61,212 nucleotides of DNA, taken from contig JAAYBR010000032.1 of assembly GCA_012730045.1 (NCBI GenBank), forward strand, positions 1 to 61,212, given 5' to 3'. The DNA comes from Candidatus Hydrogenedentota bacterium (GTDB lineage: Bacteria; Hydrogenedentota; Hydrogenedentia; Hydrogenedentales; CAITNO01). Below, piece after piece: positions 1-8,881 of this stretch. The position numbers and the translations under genes were made by a program. The notes under the pieces are model-generated. The model was not told the origin of the DNA and did not search any database. It saw nothing but the letters and a program-made list of their open reading frames with translations. Each line of letters begins with the position of its first letter. Position 1 is the first letter of the stretch.

Positions 1-176
1 CCGAGGAAAGCGTCCGCGAACAGTACGCGGAGACCGTCAAGCCCATGGCCGACCGATGGTGCCGCCCCACCCGCGCCCACGCGGACCTCGTCCTCAACGG
101 CGCGGACCCCGTGCCGGAGAATGTGGCGAGGATTGTGGAGTGGCTGCGCGGGGGGAAGGGAGTGGGGAGTCTGTAG
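1..176 (+). CDS. Uridine kinase-like P-loop kinase, C-terminal fragment (5' end outside window)
   Basis: An open frame entering from the left edge (first full codon at position 3) ends at a TAG at 174-176 and gives about 57 residues. The visible part contains ETVKPMADRW followed by AHADLVLNG, which resembles the C-terminus of uridine kinase / phosphoribulokinase-type P-loop kinases, where a Tyr-x-x-Thr-Val-x-Pro-Met segment precedes an Ala-Asp-Leu-Val strand. These enzymes phosphorylate uridine or cytidine in pyrimidine salvage. The Walker A half is outside the window, so the substrate cannot be settled. The 191 bp to the next start hold nothing recognisable. Confidence 0.6.
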   Translation, partial: EESVREQYAETVKPMADRWCRPTRAHADLVLNGADPVPENVARIVEWLRGGKGVGSL

Positions 177-367
177 TCCGGAGTCCGGAGGGAGGAAGGC
201 GGTGGGGAGGGCGCCGTGGAACGGGCCGAGGGGAACGCGGCTTGCAGCGGGCTTTCACACCCGGGGCGGGGAATCTCCGGGCACTTGCGGGGACGGAGGG
301 CGGTGTGTCACTGTTTGGCTTTCCCGGCGGCCGCGGGGGTGCCGTCGTCCCGACGAAAGGTTGTTTA

Positions 368-1453
368 ATGCCCGCATCCGAACGCAGGAAGAGACTCCTT
401 GCGGCCTTGGCGCTGGTGGTGTGCTCGTTTTTCTTTGTGTTTCTGGTCTGCGAGGCCGCGTTCCGGATCAAGGGCGCGCTGGGTCCCGTGCCGTTGAGCC
501 CGGAATTGGAGCGCGACGGGGAGCGCGGCTGGCGGACGCGCCCGAACTTCCATTTCTCCGGTGTGAAGAGGGATGCGGCGGGCGCCGAACACCCCGTGGA
601 GATCGTCACCGACGCGAACGGGTTTCGCGCGTTCGGCGACCCCGGTTCCGCCAAGTGCCGCGTGCTCTTCATCGGCGACTCTTTCACCTTCGCCAAGGAC
701 GTGAGCCAGCCGGAGCCCTTCCACGCCGTGGCGGGCAGGATGCTCGATTTGGAGGTCTTCGCCTACGGCGCCGACGGCTACGGAACGCTCCAGGAGTATC
801 TGGTGCTGGACGCGTGGATGGACCGGATACGGCCCCATGTCGTGGTCTGGCAGTTCTGCAGGAATGACTTCATCGGAAACCAGCCGGAACTCACGCGCGC
901 AAGCGCCAAGAACCAGTGCCATGTCGCCCAGCCGTTTCTCTTTGCGGACGGGTCCATTCGCCGCATCAACCCGGGCGAGGGCCGGTGGTCGCAGGGAGTC
1001 CGCCCCCTCCCCTCGGCGCTTCTCCGCTCGCTGGCCTACCGCCTGGACAACCGGAACGGCTTTCCCACCCCGGAGAGCACCGTCGAGAACATCATCGAGA
1101 GAGAGGGGCCCCAGTTTCCGCCTTTCCAGCGGGCGGTGGAGACCACGGAGAGGCTGTTCGAGATAATCCGGGTGCGCTGCGGCGAGACGCCCCTGCTTGT
1201 GTTTGACGTGGAGGCCCGGGAGCCGTATTCGGAGGCGTTCCGTGACATCTGCGTCCGCCGGGGGCTCGTGCGGGTGGAGGGTGTCGCGGAAGCCGTTCAG
1301 CGGGCCGCCGCCTCCGGATCGGTGGTCTTTGCCGAGGATGGGGGGCATTGGAACGCGGAGGGCCACCGGATCTGCGGTGAGCTGCTGGTGGAGGCGCTCC
1401 AGCCCCTCTGCCAGGCGCGCCGAAGCGCGCCGTCTCCGGAGGGCCGGCGGTAG
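368..1453 (+). CDS. Membrane-anchored SGNH/GDSL-type hydrolase
   Basis: The protein has 361 residues. The ATG at 368 is chosen because it is preceded by AAAGG and starts a basic N-terminus followed by one hydrophobic segment (about residues 9-32), a signal anchor or signal peptide. The open frame extends upstream to 56, but that part is low-complexity Arg/Gly and unlikely to be coding. Block I of the SGNH fold is IGDSFT with the nucleophile Ser105, and block V is DGGHWN with Asp324 and His327 completing the triad. Such proteins are esterases or acyl/acetyl transferases acting in the envelope, often on polysaccharides. The substrate is unknown. The gene converges on the epimerase-like gene with only 26 bp between them. 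Confidence 0.8.
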   Translation: MPASERRKRLLAALALVVCSFFFVFLVCEAAFRIKGALGPVPLSPELERDGERGWRTRPNFHFSGVKRDAAGAEHPVEIVTDANGFRAFGDPGSAKCRVLFIGDSFTFAKDVSQPEPFHAVAGRMLDLEVFAYGADGYGTLQEYLVLDAWMDRIRPHVVVWQFCRNDFIGNQPELTRASAKNQCHVAQPFLFADGSIRRINPGEGRWSQGVRPLPSALLRSLAYRLDNRNGFPTPESTVENIIEREGPQFPPFQRAVETTERLFEIIRVRCGETPLLVFDVEAREPYSEAFRDICVRRGLVRVEGVAEAVQRAAASGSVVFAEDGGHWNAEGHRICGELLVEALQPLCQARRSAPSPEGRR

Positions 1454-1479
1454 GGCGAAAACGCGGCGGCCCGCGCCCG

Positions 1480-2172
1480 TCAGGCGATGCGGATGGCGGT
1501 GGAGAGGGCGCCGCGGAACTGGTCGAGGTGGACGCGGCAGGATTCGGGGGTGGTGTCGCGGGCGTCGGGGGGGAGGAGGTCCTCGACGACGACCCCCTGC
1601 GCGCCGAGGCGGGCGGCGCGGCCCATGAGGGCGACGTCGGCGCAGCCGTGGACGATGATCCCGGCGCGAAGCTCCTGGTAGCGGAGGTATTCGCCGAGGA
1701 GTTTGACGCGCTCGGTGACGGGTCCTGCGGCGGCCGCGCCGCCGCCGGGCTCGGCGGACAGGAGGACCACGCGGTCCACCAGCGGAAGAAGATAGTCCGC
1801 CTTGGTCAGGGGGGTGCAGGGGAGCATCGCGATGCCGGGGGACACGCCGAGGTCGCGCAGGCGCCCGAGGGCGCGGTGGGGGTGGGGGCAGCCCTCGAGC
1901 TGGAGGGTGACCCGGGCGCAGCCGAGCCCCGCGAGGGCCTCCAGCACCGCCGACCCGCCGCACACGGGGACGTGCAGATGGCAGGGCAGGGCGGACGCGG
2001 CGGCGGCGGCCCGGACGGTGTCGGCGCCCAGCCCGCGCAGGGGCGTCTCAGACGGGTCGCCCAGGGGCATGAACCATTCGTCGGCGCCCGTGTCCCCCCG
2101 GAGAAACGGCTCCAAGTGAAGCTGGGGAAGGGACGCCGCGGACAGGGAAATCTTCGGTAGGGAATTGGCCAC
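1480..2172 (-). CDS. Ribulose-phosphate 3-epimerase-like protein lacking catalytic residues
   Basis: The protein has 230 residues. The GTG at 2172 is chosen because AGGAG lies 8 nt upstream and the frame further upstream is the shadow of ribokinase. The order of segments follows the RPE TIM barrel: an N-terminal KISLSAA strand, a LHVPV segment where family members have VHLMV, and ATPL-like CTPLTKADYLLPLVD before the phosphate-binding end. The HxDxMDG motif is replaced by WFMPLGD, and the late VDGG motif by VHGC, so both metal-binding catalytic aspartates appear lost. It lies 28 bp downstream of ribokinase, probably in one operon. It may be a non-catalytic or altered-chemistry relative; a true RPE is unlikely. 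Confidence 0.6.
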   Translation of the reverse strand: MANSLPKISLSAASLPQLHLEPFLRGDTGADEWFMPLGDPSETPLRGLGADTVRAAAAASALPCHLHVPVCGGSAVLEALAGLGCARVTLQLEGCPHPHRALGRLRDLGVSPGIAMLPCTPLTKADYLLPLVDRVVLLSAEPGGGAAAAGPVTERVKLLGEYLRYQELRAGIIVHGCADVALMGRAARLGAQGVVVEDLLPPDARDTTPESCRVHLDQFRGALSTAIRIA

Positions 2173-2200
2173 CTCTGTCTTCTCCTCTTGACGAAACCGG

Positions 2201-3130
2201 TCACTCAGCGGGATAGGCCGCCAGAAACGCGTCCACCGCGGCCGCCAGCGGCATGCTGGGCTGGGCCCCCTCGCTCTTGGCGGCCAGCGCCCCGGCGGCG
2301 TTCGCAAAGCGCAGGGTGTCGCGCATGCGGGCGGGGTCCCACCGCAGGGCGAGGGCCGCCGTGAAGGCGTCGCCCGCCGCGGTGGTGTCCACGGCCTCCA
2401 CCGGGAACGCGGGGACGTGCAGCTCGCCCGTCGGGCCGAGGTAGTAGGAGCCGCGGTCGCCGAGCTTGAGGACCACGTGGTCCACGCCCATGTCGAGCAG
2501 CTCCTGGGCCGCCTTGTGCACCCCGTCCATCGTGTCCACGGCGATGCCCGTGAGGGTCTCGGCCTCCGTCTCGTTCGGCGAGACAATGTCGGCCAGGCAC
2601 AGCATGTCAGGGGACAGGTTCCGCGCGGGGCCGGCGTCGAGGATGGCGAGGGCACCGCACTCGCGGGCCATGCGCAGGGAGGCCTCGACGGTGCCCAGGG
2701 GGGTCTCCAGCTGGAGCAGGACGGCGTCGGCGTCCTGGAACACCTCGCGCCGCTCCAGCACGTCGGAGGCGCGCAGGCAGAAGTTCGCGCCCGAAGCCAC
2801 CACAATGCTGCTTTCCCCGGACTCGCCCACCAGGATCATCGCAACCCCCGTGGGGGCGTCGGAGACGGTGCGCACGTGCGACACGTCCACCCCGGAGGCG
2901 GTGAGGCCGTCCAGCTGCTGGCGGCCGAAGAGGTCGTCGCCCACGCAGGCGATGAGGGAGACCTCGCCGCCGAGCCGCGCCGCGGCCACCGCCTGGTTCG
3001 CGCCCTTGCCGCCCGACACCGTCTGGAAGGACTGGCCGATGACGGTTTCACCGGAGCGGGGCATGCGGGACACCCGCAGAACCAGGTCCATGCTGGAGCT
3101 TCCGACGACCAAGACCTTTCTCGCGTCCAT
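2201..3130 (-). CDS. rbsK: Ribokinase (PfkB family)
   Basis: The protein has 309 residues, the usual length for ribokinase. It phosphorylates D-ribose (or a related pentose) at O5 with ATP in the cytoplasm. The N-terminal PfkB signature VVGSSSMDLVLRV is followed by SGGKGANQAVAAARLG, and the C-terminal signature contains DTTAAGDAFTAAL with the catalytic base Asp. The ATG at 3130 is preferred because GGAAGG lies about 9 nt upstream; the ATG at 3139 abuts that ribosome-binding site. A TTGCGG-17-TATAAT promoter lies 70-100 bp upstream. With the epimerase-like gene downstream it forms a pentose operon. Another sugar of the PfkB family cannot be excluded. Confidence 0.9.
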   Translation of the reverse strand: MDARKVLVVGSSSMDLVLRVSRMPRSGETVIGQSFQTVSGGKGANQAVAAARLGGEVSLIACVGDDLFGRQQLDGLTASGVDVSHVRTVSDAPTGVAMILVGESGESSIVVASGANFCLRASDVLERREVFQDADAVLLQLETPLGTVEASLRMARECGALAILDAGPARNLSPDMLCLADIVSPNETEAETLTGIAVDTMDGVHKAAQELLDMGVDHVVLKLGDRGSYYLGPTGELHVPAFPVEAVDTTAAGDAFTAALALRWDPARMRDTLRFANAAGALAAKSEGAQPSMPLAAAVDAFLAAYPAE

Positions 3131-3198
3131 GAGGCTCATCCTTCCACCTGTTGCAGTGTCCGGCCGCGGCAAGCAGCCCCCTTCTTGCCGTCACGGGG

Positions 3199-3227
3199 AT
3201 TATAGCAACCGGAACCCGGGACCGCAA
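3199..3227 (-). promoter_or_regulatory. Sigma-70-type promoter for the ribokinase operon
   Basis: On the minus strand TTGCGG (3227-3222) is followed after exactly 17 bp by a perfect TATAAT (3204-3199). The distance to the chosen rbsK start is about 70 bp. No clear operator palindrome is visible beside it. Confidence 0.6.
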
Positions 3228-3379
3228 TGCGGGGGATCAGACCCCTCCAACGGGCAAGACAGCGGTCAGCATCGGGCAGGCTGCGCGAAAGCGCGGAACA
3301 ACGCGCACCGTCCTGGGCGGAACGCCCCTCCCCCGCGGAGGAGACGGGCATGGCGTTGAAAAAGAGGGCGCCGCCGGGA

Positions 3380-4957
3380 TCAACCGGGTGCCCGTTCCAC
3401 CAGGAGGAGGAGTCCGCCGTCGAAGGGCGCGTAGGTGAGCAGGTGCCCGCTTTTCAGGACGCGCTCGCGCAGGGCGAGGACGTGGGGCGGGCGGCGGGTG
3501 TGCTCCCACCAGGACTCGACATACCAGACGCGGCGCGCGCCCGCCAGCGCCTCGTCCACGGGCACGGGCATGGCACCGTAGAACTCCCAGGCGTTCGGGT
3601 TGGGAAAAGAGCCGAGGAATCCCTCCAGCTCCGCGGGGTCGCCGTAAATGCACTGCTGGGGGATGTTCCGTCCTTGCAGATAATGCCGGAGGGGCAGCAG
3701 GGTGAAGTGGCTGGCGTGCAGCACCCGGTCGCCCGGCTGAAACCCGTCGGCGATCCGGCGGGCGGCGGCGCGGTTGTCGGGCTTGTAGCGCACCCCCATG
3801 AGGTGGGTGTCCAGGGGGTGGATGCGCTGGGCATGCTCGTCCGCCACGGTCACCCCCATGAGGGCGAGCAGGACGGCCCAGACAACGGCCCGCAGGGGAC
3901 GGCGCGGCAAGGCGGCGATCCCCAGGGCGACCACGCCGCAGTAGACGGCGCCCGCAAAGAGGAACTGCCGGTGCTCGTAGTAGGGCACCCGGGGAAACTG
4001 CCAGAAGAGCAGGTTTCCCGCCACGGGAAACACCACGAGCAGAAACGCCATGCCCGCGCGCCGGGGGTCGCGCCGCAGGCTCCAGAGGCCGGCGAGAAAG
4101 AGCGCGAGAGAAACGGCCAGGAGCGGCCAGTACACCTCGCGGCGGTCCGTGAACCCCGCGAGGAAGGTCTTGAAGGTGATCAGAAACTGCTTTGCGTCCG
4201 GATGGATGGTGTAGACGTTCGTGATGCTGGCGATCAGTCTTCCGGCCCGGGCGGCCATGAGGAGCATGGGCAGGCTCAGGAGGCCGGCGGCGGCGTTGGC
4301 GAGAAACCACCCCGGAAGCAGGTGCCACCGGAACAGGACGGCCCATCCGCCCGTCAGCGCAAGGGTGAGCAGCACCCACGCGGCAAAAAAATGGTTGTAC
4401 ATGCCCAGCGCGCCCGCGAGGGCGTAGGCGGCCCACCAGCCGGGGCGGTTCCCCTCCAGCGCGCGGTCCAGGCAGTACCATGCCGCCAGGGCGATGAGCA
4501 GCATGGAGGCATAGGGCCTGATTTCGTGGGCGTACATGATTTGAAAGGGCGACAGGGCGCAGAGCAGCGCCCCGCCGAAGGCGGCGCCCGGGCCGAGAAC
4601 ACGGCGAAAACAGGCGAAGGCCAGCGCCACCGCCGCGGTGGAGAAAAGCAGGGGAATGACGTGGACGAGCGCGTCGTGGGCACGCGTGGCGCGGTCCAGC
4701 CCCAGCCACGGCCCGAGCACACGGTTGGGCAGCACCGCCAGCCAGGTGAGCAGGGGCGGATCGTTGGTCCGGCCCCAATCAAGCGCGTCCAGGGGGGACG
4801 CCAGGGCGTCCGCGAGCAGCGTCGTGGCCCCCTCGTCATACCAGAGGCTCCGGTCGCCCAGGCCCCACAGGCGGACCGACAGGGCGATCCCCACCGCAAG
4901 GAGCAGAAGGACGGCGGGGCGGACCCCGCGCCGTGGGCTGTGTTCGTTCCGGGCCAT
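3380..4957 (-). CDS. Polytopic glycosyltransferase of the GT39/ArnT-like type
   Basis: The protein has 525 residues. It is very hydrophobic, with about ten or more predicted membrane segments beginning at residues 14-33. The first extracytoplasmic loop carries WYDEGATTL, matching the Asp-Glu motif of GT-C glycosyltransferases (PMT/ArnT group), which use polyprenyl-phosphate sugars to glycosylate lipids or proteins on the outer face of the inner membrane. The donor and acceptor are unknown. It starts 5 bp after the stop of the radical SAM gene, so the two are almost certainly co-transcribed and may serve one lipid or glycolipid pathway. Confidence 0.75.
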   Translation of the reverse strand: MARNEHSPRRGVRPAVLLLLAVGIALSVRLWGLGDRSLWYDEGATTLLADALASPLDALDWGRTNDPPLLTWLAVLPNRVLGPWLGLDRATRAHDALVHVIPLLFSTAAVALAFACFRRVLGPGAAFGGALLCALSPFQIMYAHEIRPYASMLLIALAAWYCLDRALEGNRPGWWAAYALAGALGMYNHFFAAWVLLTLALTGGWAVLFRWHLLPGWFLANAAAGLLSLPMLLMAARAGRLIASITNVYTIHPDAKQFLITFKTFLAGFTDRREVYWPLLAVSLALFLAGLWSLRRDPRRAGMAFLLVVFPVAGNLLFWQFPRVPYYEHRQFLFAGAVYCGVVALGIAALPRRPLRAVVWAVLLALMGVTVADEHAQRIHPLDTHLMGVRYKPDNRAAARRIADGFQPGDRVLHASHFTLLPLRHYLQGRNIPQQCIYGDPAELEGFLGSFPNPNAWEFYGAMPVPVDEALAGARRVWYVESWWEHTRRPPHVLALRERVLKSGHLLTYAPFDGGLLLLVERAPG

Positions 4958-4962
4958 GCCCC

Positions 4963-6369
4963 CTACTTTACCAGAGTCAGCCAGTAGCGGAAAGCATCCC
5001 AGTAATTCCGCAGGACCACGGGGTTTCTCGCCCGCCAGAGGGCGCGGGCGATGTAGCGGGGCCGGAGGTAGTAGCGGCGATAGGCGGACCGGATGACCCG
5101 CGAAACCTGCTCCGCGTCCCGGTAGCCTTTGGGCACATAGACCGGCTGGTGCATTTCCGTGCCCGGGGGCACGAGGGTGCCCTCAAGGGCCGCCAAGTCG
5201 CCCAGGGCCGTGCCCGCGCTGGGATGGTAGGGGTAGAAGATCATCCAGTCTATGTTCAGTTCGCAGGCGAAACGGATGGTCTCCTCGGCGATCTCCGGCG
5301 TGTCGCCGGGCATGGCGAAGATGAACGACCCGCGGATTTCCATGCCCGCGGCCTTCGCCCATTTCACGGCCTGCCGCGCCTGGTCCAGGGTGATGCCCTT
5401 TCGGATCGCGTCCAGCATGCCCTGGTTGCCCGACTCAAAGCCGTAATAGACGTTGTAGCAGCCCGAGCGCGCCATGCGCCGCAGCATCTCCTCCGTCACC
5501 GTGTTCACCCTGCCGAACACCGTCCAGGTGAGGTTCAGCCGCTCCCCGTCCAGCAGGTCGCAGAAACGGGACACCCACTTGCCGTTGATGCAGAAATTGT
5601 CGTCCCAAAAAATGACCTCGCGGATGCCGCGCGCGGCGAGCCGCCTCAATTCGTCCACCACGTTCTCCGGGCTGCGGCGGCTGTACGGGGCGGCATAGCA
5701 CCCCCCCTGAAAGCAGAAACGGCACTTGCCGTAGGGGCAGCCGCGGGACGTGATCACCGTCGTCGCGGGGCGGCGCCGGCACTGGTTGGGCAGGGGCGCA
5801 TACAGGCGGTCCTCATAGATGTGCCGCGCGGGGTGCGGCAGGAGGTCCTGGTCGCGCAGGGGGGGGCGGACAGGGGTGGTCACGGGCCGTCCGTCCGGCC
5901 CGCGGTAGAGGAGCCCTTTCACCGTGTCGAGCGGCCGGCCGTGTTCGAGGGCCCCCAGCAGTTCCGCCAGCGTCTCCTCGCCCTCGCCGGGCACCAGAAT
6001 GTCCACGCCGGGAAAATCCGCGAGCGCGCTGTCGAAGAAGGAGGTCACATGCGGGCCGCCCATGATGACGGGCAGGCCGGGCCGCGCCTCCTTGAGCAGG
6101 CCGGAGATCCTTCGGGCGGCGTCGGCGAGCTGGGTCAGGCAGGAGATGCCGACGGCGTCGGGTTCCAGGTCCAGCACCCGTTTCACGGCGGCGGCCTCGT
6201 CCAGGTTCAGCGCCTGGGCGTCCACAAAGGCCGCCGTGTGCCCGGCCGCCTCCGCGGAGGCGGCCAGATACCCCACGCCCAGCGGGGGCAGAATGCCCCG
6301 GCGCAGCACGCCGCCGCCGCCGTACGATTTCACCAGCTCGTACGAGGGCATGACAAACACAATCTTCAT
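4963..6369 (-). CDS. B12-binding-domain radical SAM protein
   Basis: The protein has 468 residues. The ATG at 6369 begins MKIVFVMPSYE, the usual first strand of the cobalamin-binding Rossmann domain (residues 1 to about 140, with MGGPHVTS and VPGEGEETLAEL). A radical SAM core follows with the cluster motif CPYGKCRFC (Cys-x3-Cys-x2-Cys) inside TSRGCPYGK. This class includes methylases and cyclases acting on unactivated carbons, such as hopanoid and bacteriochlorophyll enzymes; the substrate here is not deducible. It is the first gene of a pair with the GT39-like gene, with its own promoter at 6414-6441. Confidence 0.85.
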   Translation of the reverse strand: MKIVFVMPSYELVKSYGGGGVLRRGILPPLGVGYLAASAEAAGHTAAFVDAQALNLDEAAAVKRVLDLEPDAVGISCLTQLADAARRISGLLKEARPGLPVIMGGPHVTSFFDSALADFPGVDILVPGEGEETLAELLGALEHGRPLDTVKGLLYRGPDGRPVTTPVRPPLRDQDLLPHPARHIYEDRLYAPLPNQCRRRPATTVITSRGCPYGKCRFCFQGGCYAAPYSRRSPENVVDELRRLAARGIREVIFWDDNFCINGKWVSRFCDLLDGERLNLTWTVFGRVNTVTEEMLRRMARSGCYNVYYGFESGNQGMLDAIRKGITLDQARQAVKWAKAAGMEIRGSFIFAMPGDTPEIAEETIRFACELNIDWMIFYPYHPSAGTALGDLAALEGTLVPPGTEMHQPVYVPKGYRDAEQVSRVIRSAYRRYYLRPRYIARALWRARNPVVLRNYWDAFRYWLTLVK

Positions 6370-6413
6370 GAGCCGCTCCGGTTGGGGCGCCCGCGGGGGC
6401 GCCGCAAACACCT

Positions 6414-6441
6414 ACTATAGTGTCTCCGCCCGGTGGAACAA
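6414..6441 (-). promoter_or_regulatory. Sigma-70-type promoter for the radical SAM/GT39 operon
   Basis: On the minus strand TTGTTC (6441-6436) is followed after 16 bp by TATAGT (6419-6414), about 45 bp before the chosen start at 6369. The -35 is a weak match and the -10 a good one. Confidence 0.45.
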
Positions 6442-6471
6442 CACTCCGGGGGCCGGGTCCCTTCCCGGGCG

Positions 6472-7863
6472 TCAGGCGCGCAGACGGTCCAGGGGCAGGG
6501 TGATGAGCACCTGGCAGCCGCCGCCGCCAGGGGCGGAGGTCATCTCGATGGCGCCGCCGTGCTCCTCGATGACCCCGCGGGTGATGGACAGGCCGAGTCC
6601 GGTGCCGCCGGGCTTGGTGGTGTAATAGGGGTCGAACACGCGCTCCAGGGCCTCGCGGTCGAGGCCGGGGCCGTCGTCGCGGACCTCCACCTGGCAGGCC
6701 GTCTCGGTCACGCGGGAGAACAGGCGCACGCGCCCCCCCTCGGGGCAGGCCTCCAGCGCGTTGAGCAGGACATTGAGCACGGCGCGGCTGATGTGGCGGG
6801 CGTCGAGCATGAGCCGGAGCCCGCCCGCGCCGCATTCCGCCGTGAGCCGCACGCCGCGCTGGTCGGCCTCGCGGCCCAGCAGGCCGACGCATTCCTGGAG
6901 CAGGGCGTCGAGGTCCACGGGCTCGGGGTGCAGCTCCGTCTCCCGCGCGAGGGAGAGGAACCCCGACACGATCTCCTCGAGCCGGCCCACCTCGTTGCGG
7001 ATGGTGCGCAGGGACCGGGCGGGGGGGGAGTCCGGGTCGCCGAGCTGCTCCACGGCGTGGCCGGAGAGGAGCTTGATGGCGTTGAGGGGGTTGCGCACGT
7101 CGTGGGCGACGCCCGCGGCGAGCGTGCCGAGGGCGGAGAGGCGCTGGGCCTGGCGGAGCCGCGCCTCGACGGTCTCCTTCTCGCGCAGGGACTCGATCAT
7201 GCGGTTGAAGGTGGTTTCCAGGGCGAGGACCTCGCCGGAGGCCCCGGAGGTGGCCACGGGCTCGAGATGCCCCGAACCGACGGCCGCGCAGCTCTCGGCG
7301 AGCCGCCGCAGGGGGTGCAGGGCCTTCCAGATGAACCAGACCATGGCGCCCAGGGCGAGCAGGAACACCGCCGTCACGGCGAGGAGGTAGCGGCTGGTGA
7401 AGGCGTGGAGGATTTCCGTCTGCGGCACGATGGTCATGGAGGCGGTGAGGAGCACGGTCCGCCCCTCGCTGGTGAGGGGCACGCGGGCCACGCGGAGGAA
7501 GCTGCCGTCCCGCTGCCGCTCGATGGTGAAGGTGGCGCCGGGCTCCTCGGCCGCCGGGCGGTCCTCCAGGCGGATGTCGAAGCCCTTGTGCAGGTCCATC
7601 AGCTCGCCCTCGAGGGCCTGATAGTCCCCCTGGAAACCCTCGTCCAGACGGAGTTCCAGGCTCCGCGCGATGTCGAGGGTGCTCGCCTCCATCTGCACCG
7701 CCGCCTCGTGGAAGAAGTACCGCGCGATCACCACCACGGCCGCGAACAGACACAGCAGCAAGACGCCGCACAGCACGACCACGCGCAGGAAGAGGGTGTT
7801 CCGCCAGCGCGCAAGGGGCGGGGAAAGCGGGGCCGGGGTCTCGTCGGGGACACGGACGCTCAT
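6472..7863 (-). CDS. Membrane sensor histidine kinase (HAMP, HisKA, HATPase)
   Basis: The protein has 463 residues. Membrane segments at about 25-48 and 155-178 flank a periplasmic sensor domain of roughly 105 residues. A HAMP-like linker follows, then the H-box GVAHDVRNPL with His254, the N-box NVLLNALEA, G1 DDGPGL, the F-box FDPYYTTK and G2 GTGLGLS. The layout and the F-box resemble NtrB/ZraS-type kinases that partner sigma-54 activators. The start ATG overlaps the UDG stop codon (ATGA), so translation is probably coupled to the DNA repair gene. No response regulator is adjacent; the NtrC-type regulator at 31.7 kb is a possible but unproven partner. The ligand is unknown. Confidence 0.9.
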   Translation of the reverse strand: MSVRVPDETPAPLSPPLARWRNTLFLRVVVLCGVLLLCLFAAVVVIARYFFHEAAVQMEASTLDIARSLELRLDEGFQGDYQALEGELMDLHKGFDIRLEDRPAAEEPGATFTIERQRDGSFLRVARVPLTSEGRTVLLTASMTIVPQTEILHAFTSRYLLAVTAVFLLALGAMVWFIWKALHPLRRLAESCAAVGSGHLEPVATSGASGEVLALETTFNRMIESLREKETVEARLRQAQRLSALGTLAAGVAHDVRNPLNAIKLLSGHAVEQLGDPDSPPARSLRTIRNEVGRLEEIVSGFLSLARETELHPEPVDLDALLQECVGLLGREADQRGVRLTAECGAGGLRLMLDARHISRAVLNVLLNALEACPEGGRVRLFSRVTETACQVEVRDDGPGLDREALERVFDPYYTTKPGGTGLGLSITRGVIEEHGGAIEMTSAPGGGGCQVLITLPLDRLRA

Positions 7864-8615
7864 GGCGCGGGCGGCGGGGCGATCCCGAGGAATTGCATGA
7901 TTTCCTGGATGTCCACCCAGGCCTTCGCCTTCTCGCCGGGGCTCCGCAGCAGGTAGGCGGGATGGTAGGTCACGCGCAGGGGGATGCCGTGGTAGGTGTG
8001 CCACACGCCGCGCAGGCTGCCGACGGTGGCGTTGGTCTTGAGAATGGTCTGGGCCGCCGTGCCGCCGAGGGCGCAGATGACCTTCGGCCGCAGCAGGTCG
8101 AGCTGGCGCAGGAGGAAGGGCTCGCAGCAGGCCACCTCCTCCGGGTTCGGCGTGCGGTTGTCCGGCGGGCGGCACTTGAGCACGTTGCAGATGAAAACGC
8201 TCCCGCGGGGGATCTTCATGCCCTTCTCGATAATGTCCGTCAGGAGGTGGCCCGCCCGCCCCACGAAGGGGCGGCCCTGCGCGTCCTCGTCCGCGCCGGG
8301 CGCCTCGCCCACAAAGACCAGGTCCGCGTTCGGGTTGCCCTCGCCGGGCACCGTGTGGCGGCGCGTGGCGTGGAGCGGGCAGGCGGTGCACCCCCGCACC
8401 TCGTCGGCGATGCGCTCCAGCCCGTCCGGCGGCCCGCACGCGGCGGCGGCCCGCGGCGGCGCGGGCGCGGTGGACAGCCCCTCCAGCAGGCGGGCGGTGT
8501 GGCGCGACAGGCGCACCTTGGGCGGCGTGCCGCGCGCCGCCTTCTTGGCGAGGCTCCGCACGTCCTCCACCGCCTCGGCGTAGAGTTCTTCGGGCGTTCT
8601 GGAAGCGTCGGTCAT
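7860..8615 (-). CDS. Uracil-DNA glycosylase, family 4/5-type, iron-sulfur
   Basis: The protein has 251 residues. It removes uracil from deaminated DNA to start base excision repair. The [4Fe-4S] ligands begin with GCTACP (Cys76, Cys79) and continue in [14 protein letters not shown] followed by CC. Motif A is [20 protein letters not shown], close to the canonical family 4 form, and motif B is HPAYLLR. The first 60 residues are a charged extension without a recognised domain. The ATG at 8615 has GGAG 8 nt upstream and is preferred to in-frame ATGs further up, which lie in repeat DNA. It overlaps the histidine kinase gene by 4 nt. Confidence 0.92.
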   Translation of the reverse strand: MTDASRTPEELYAEAVEDVRSLAKKAARGTPPKVRLSRHTARLLEGLSTAPAPPRAAAACGPPDGLERIADEVRGCTACPLHATRRHTVPGEGNPNADLVFVGEAPGADEDAQGRPFVGRAGHLLTDIIEKGMKIPRGSVFICNVLKCRPPDNRTPNPEEVACCEPFLLRQLDLLRPKVICALGGTAAQTILKTNATVGSLRGVWHTYHGIPLRVTYHPAYLLRSPGEKAKAWVDIQEIMQFLGIAPPPAP

Positions 8616-8647
8616 GGGGGTACTCCGGGTGCCCATGATAGCACGGC

Positions 8648-8833
8648 CCCGCCCCCCGGCGGGAAGCCGGGCCGGGCTCTGCCATCCGACCGATCGGTCG
8701 GATCCGTCGGATCGGTCGGAGGAGTCCTCTCCCCTGCTCCGCCCCCCTCCACCTCCCCCGCCCGCGCATGCCGCCATTCCCCGGGGTTCGCGTGGCCGTC
8801 GCGGTCGCCATCGGCGCCGGGGTCGGGCGGCGG
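8648..8833. repeat. Direct repeat, left copy, with a lyase C-terminus remnant and GATCGGTCG nonamers
   Basis: About 185 bp here match 10423-10605 in the same orientation, roughly 88% by eye. The right half, read on the minus strand, encodes GADGDRDGHANPGEW, a decayed form of the calcium-loop-like C-terminus of the PL1 gene at 10.5 kb. The left half holds nonamers of the type GATCGGTCG / GATCCGTCG and the 16-bp palindrome CCGACCGATCGGTCGG (8686-8701). The gap 8616-8966 holds only this repeat and the promoter of the next gene. Confidence 0.8.
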
Positions 8834-8881
8834 CGGCGGGGCGGGAGACCGTCATTTGCCCCCCGTGCGCGGCCGCGTCGT

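Noticed and set aside
56-367. Longer N-terminus for the SGNH hydrolase
   Set aside because: The upstream in-frame sequence is low-complexity and overlaps the uridine kinase-like gene; the ATG at 368 begins a signal anchor.
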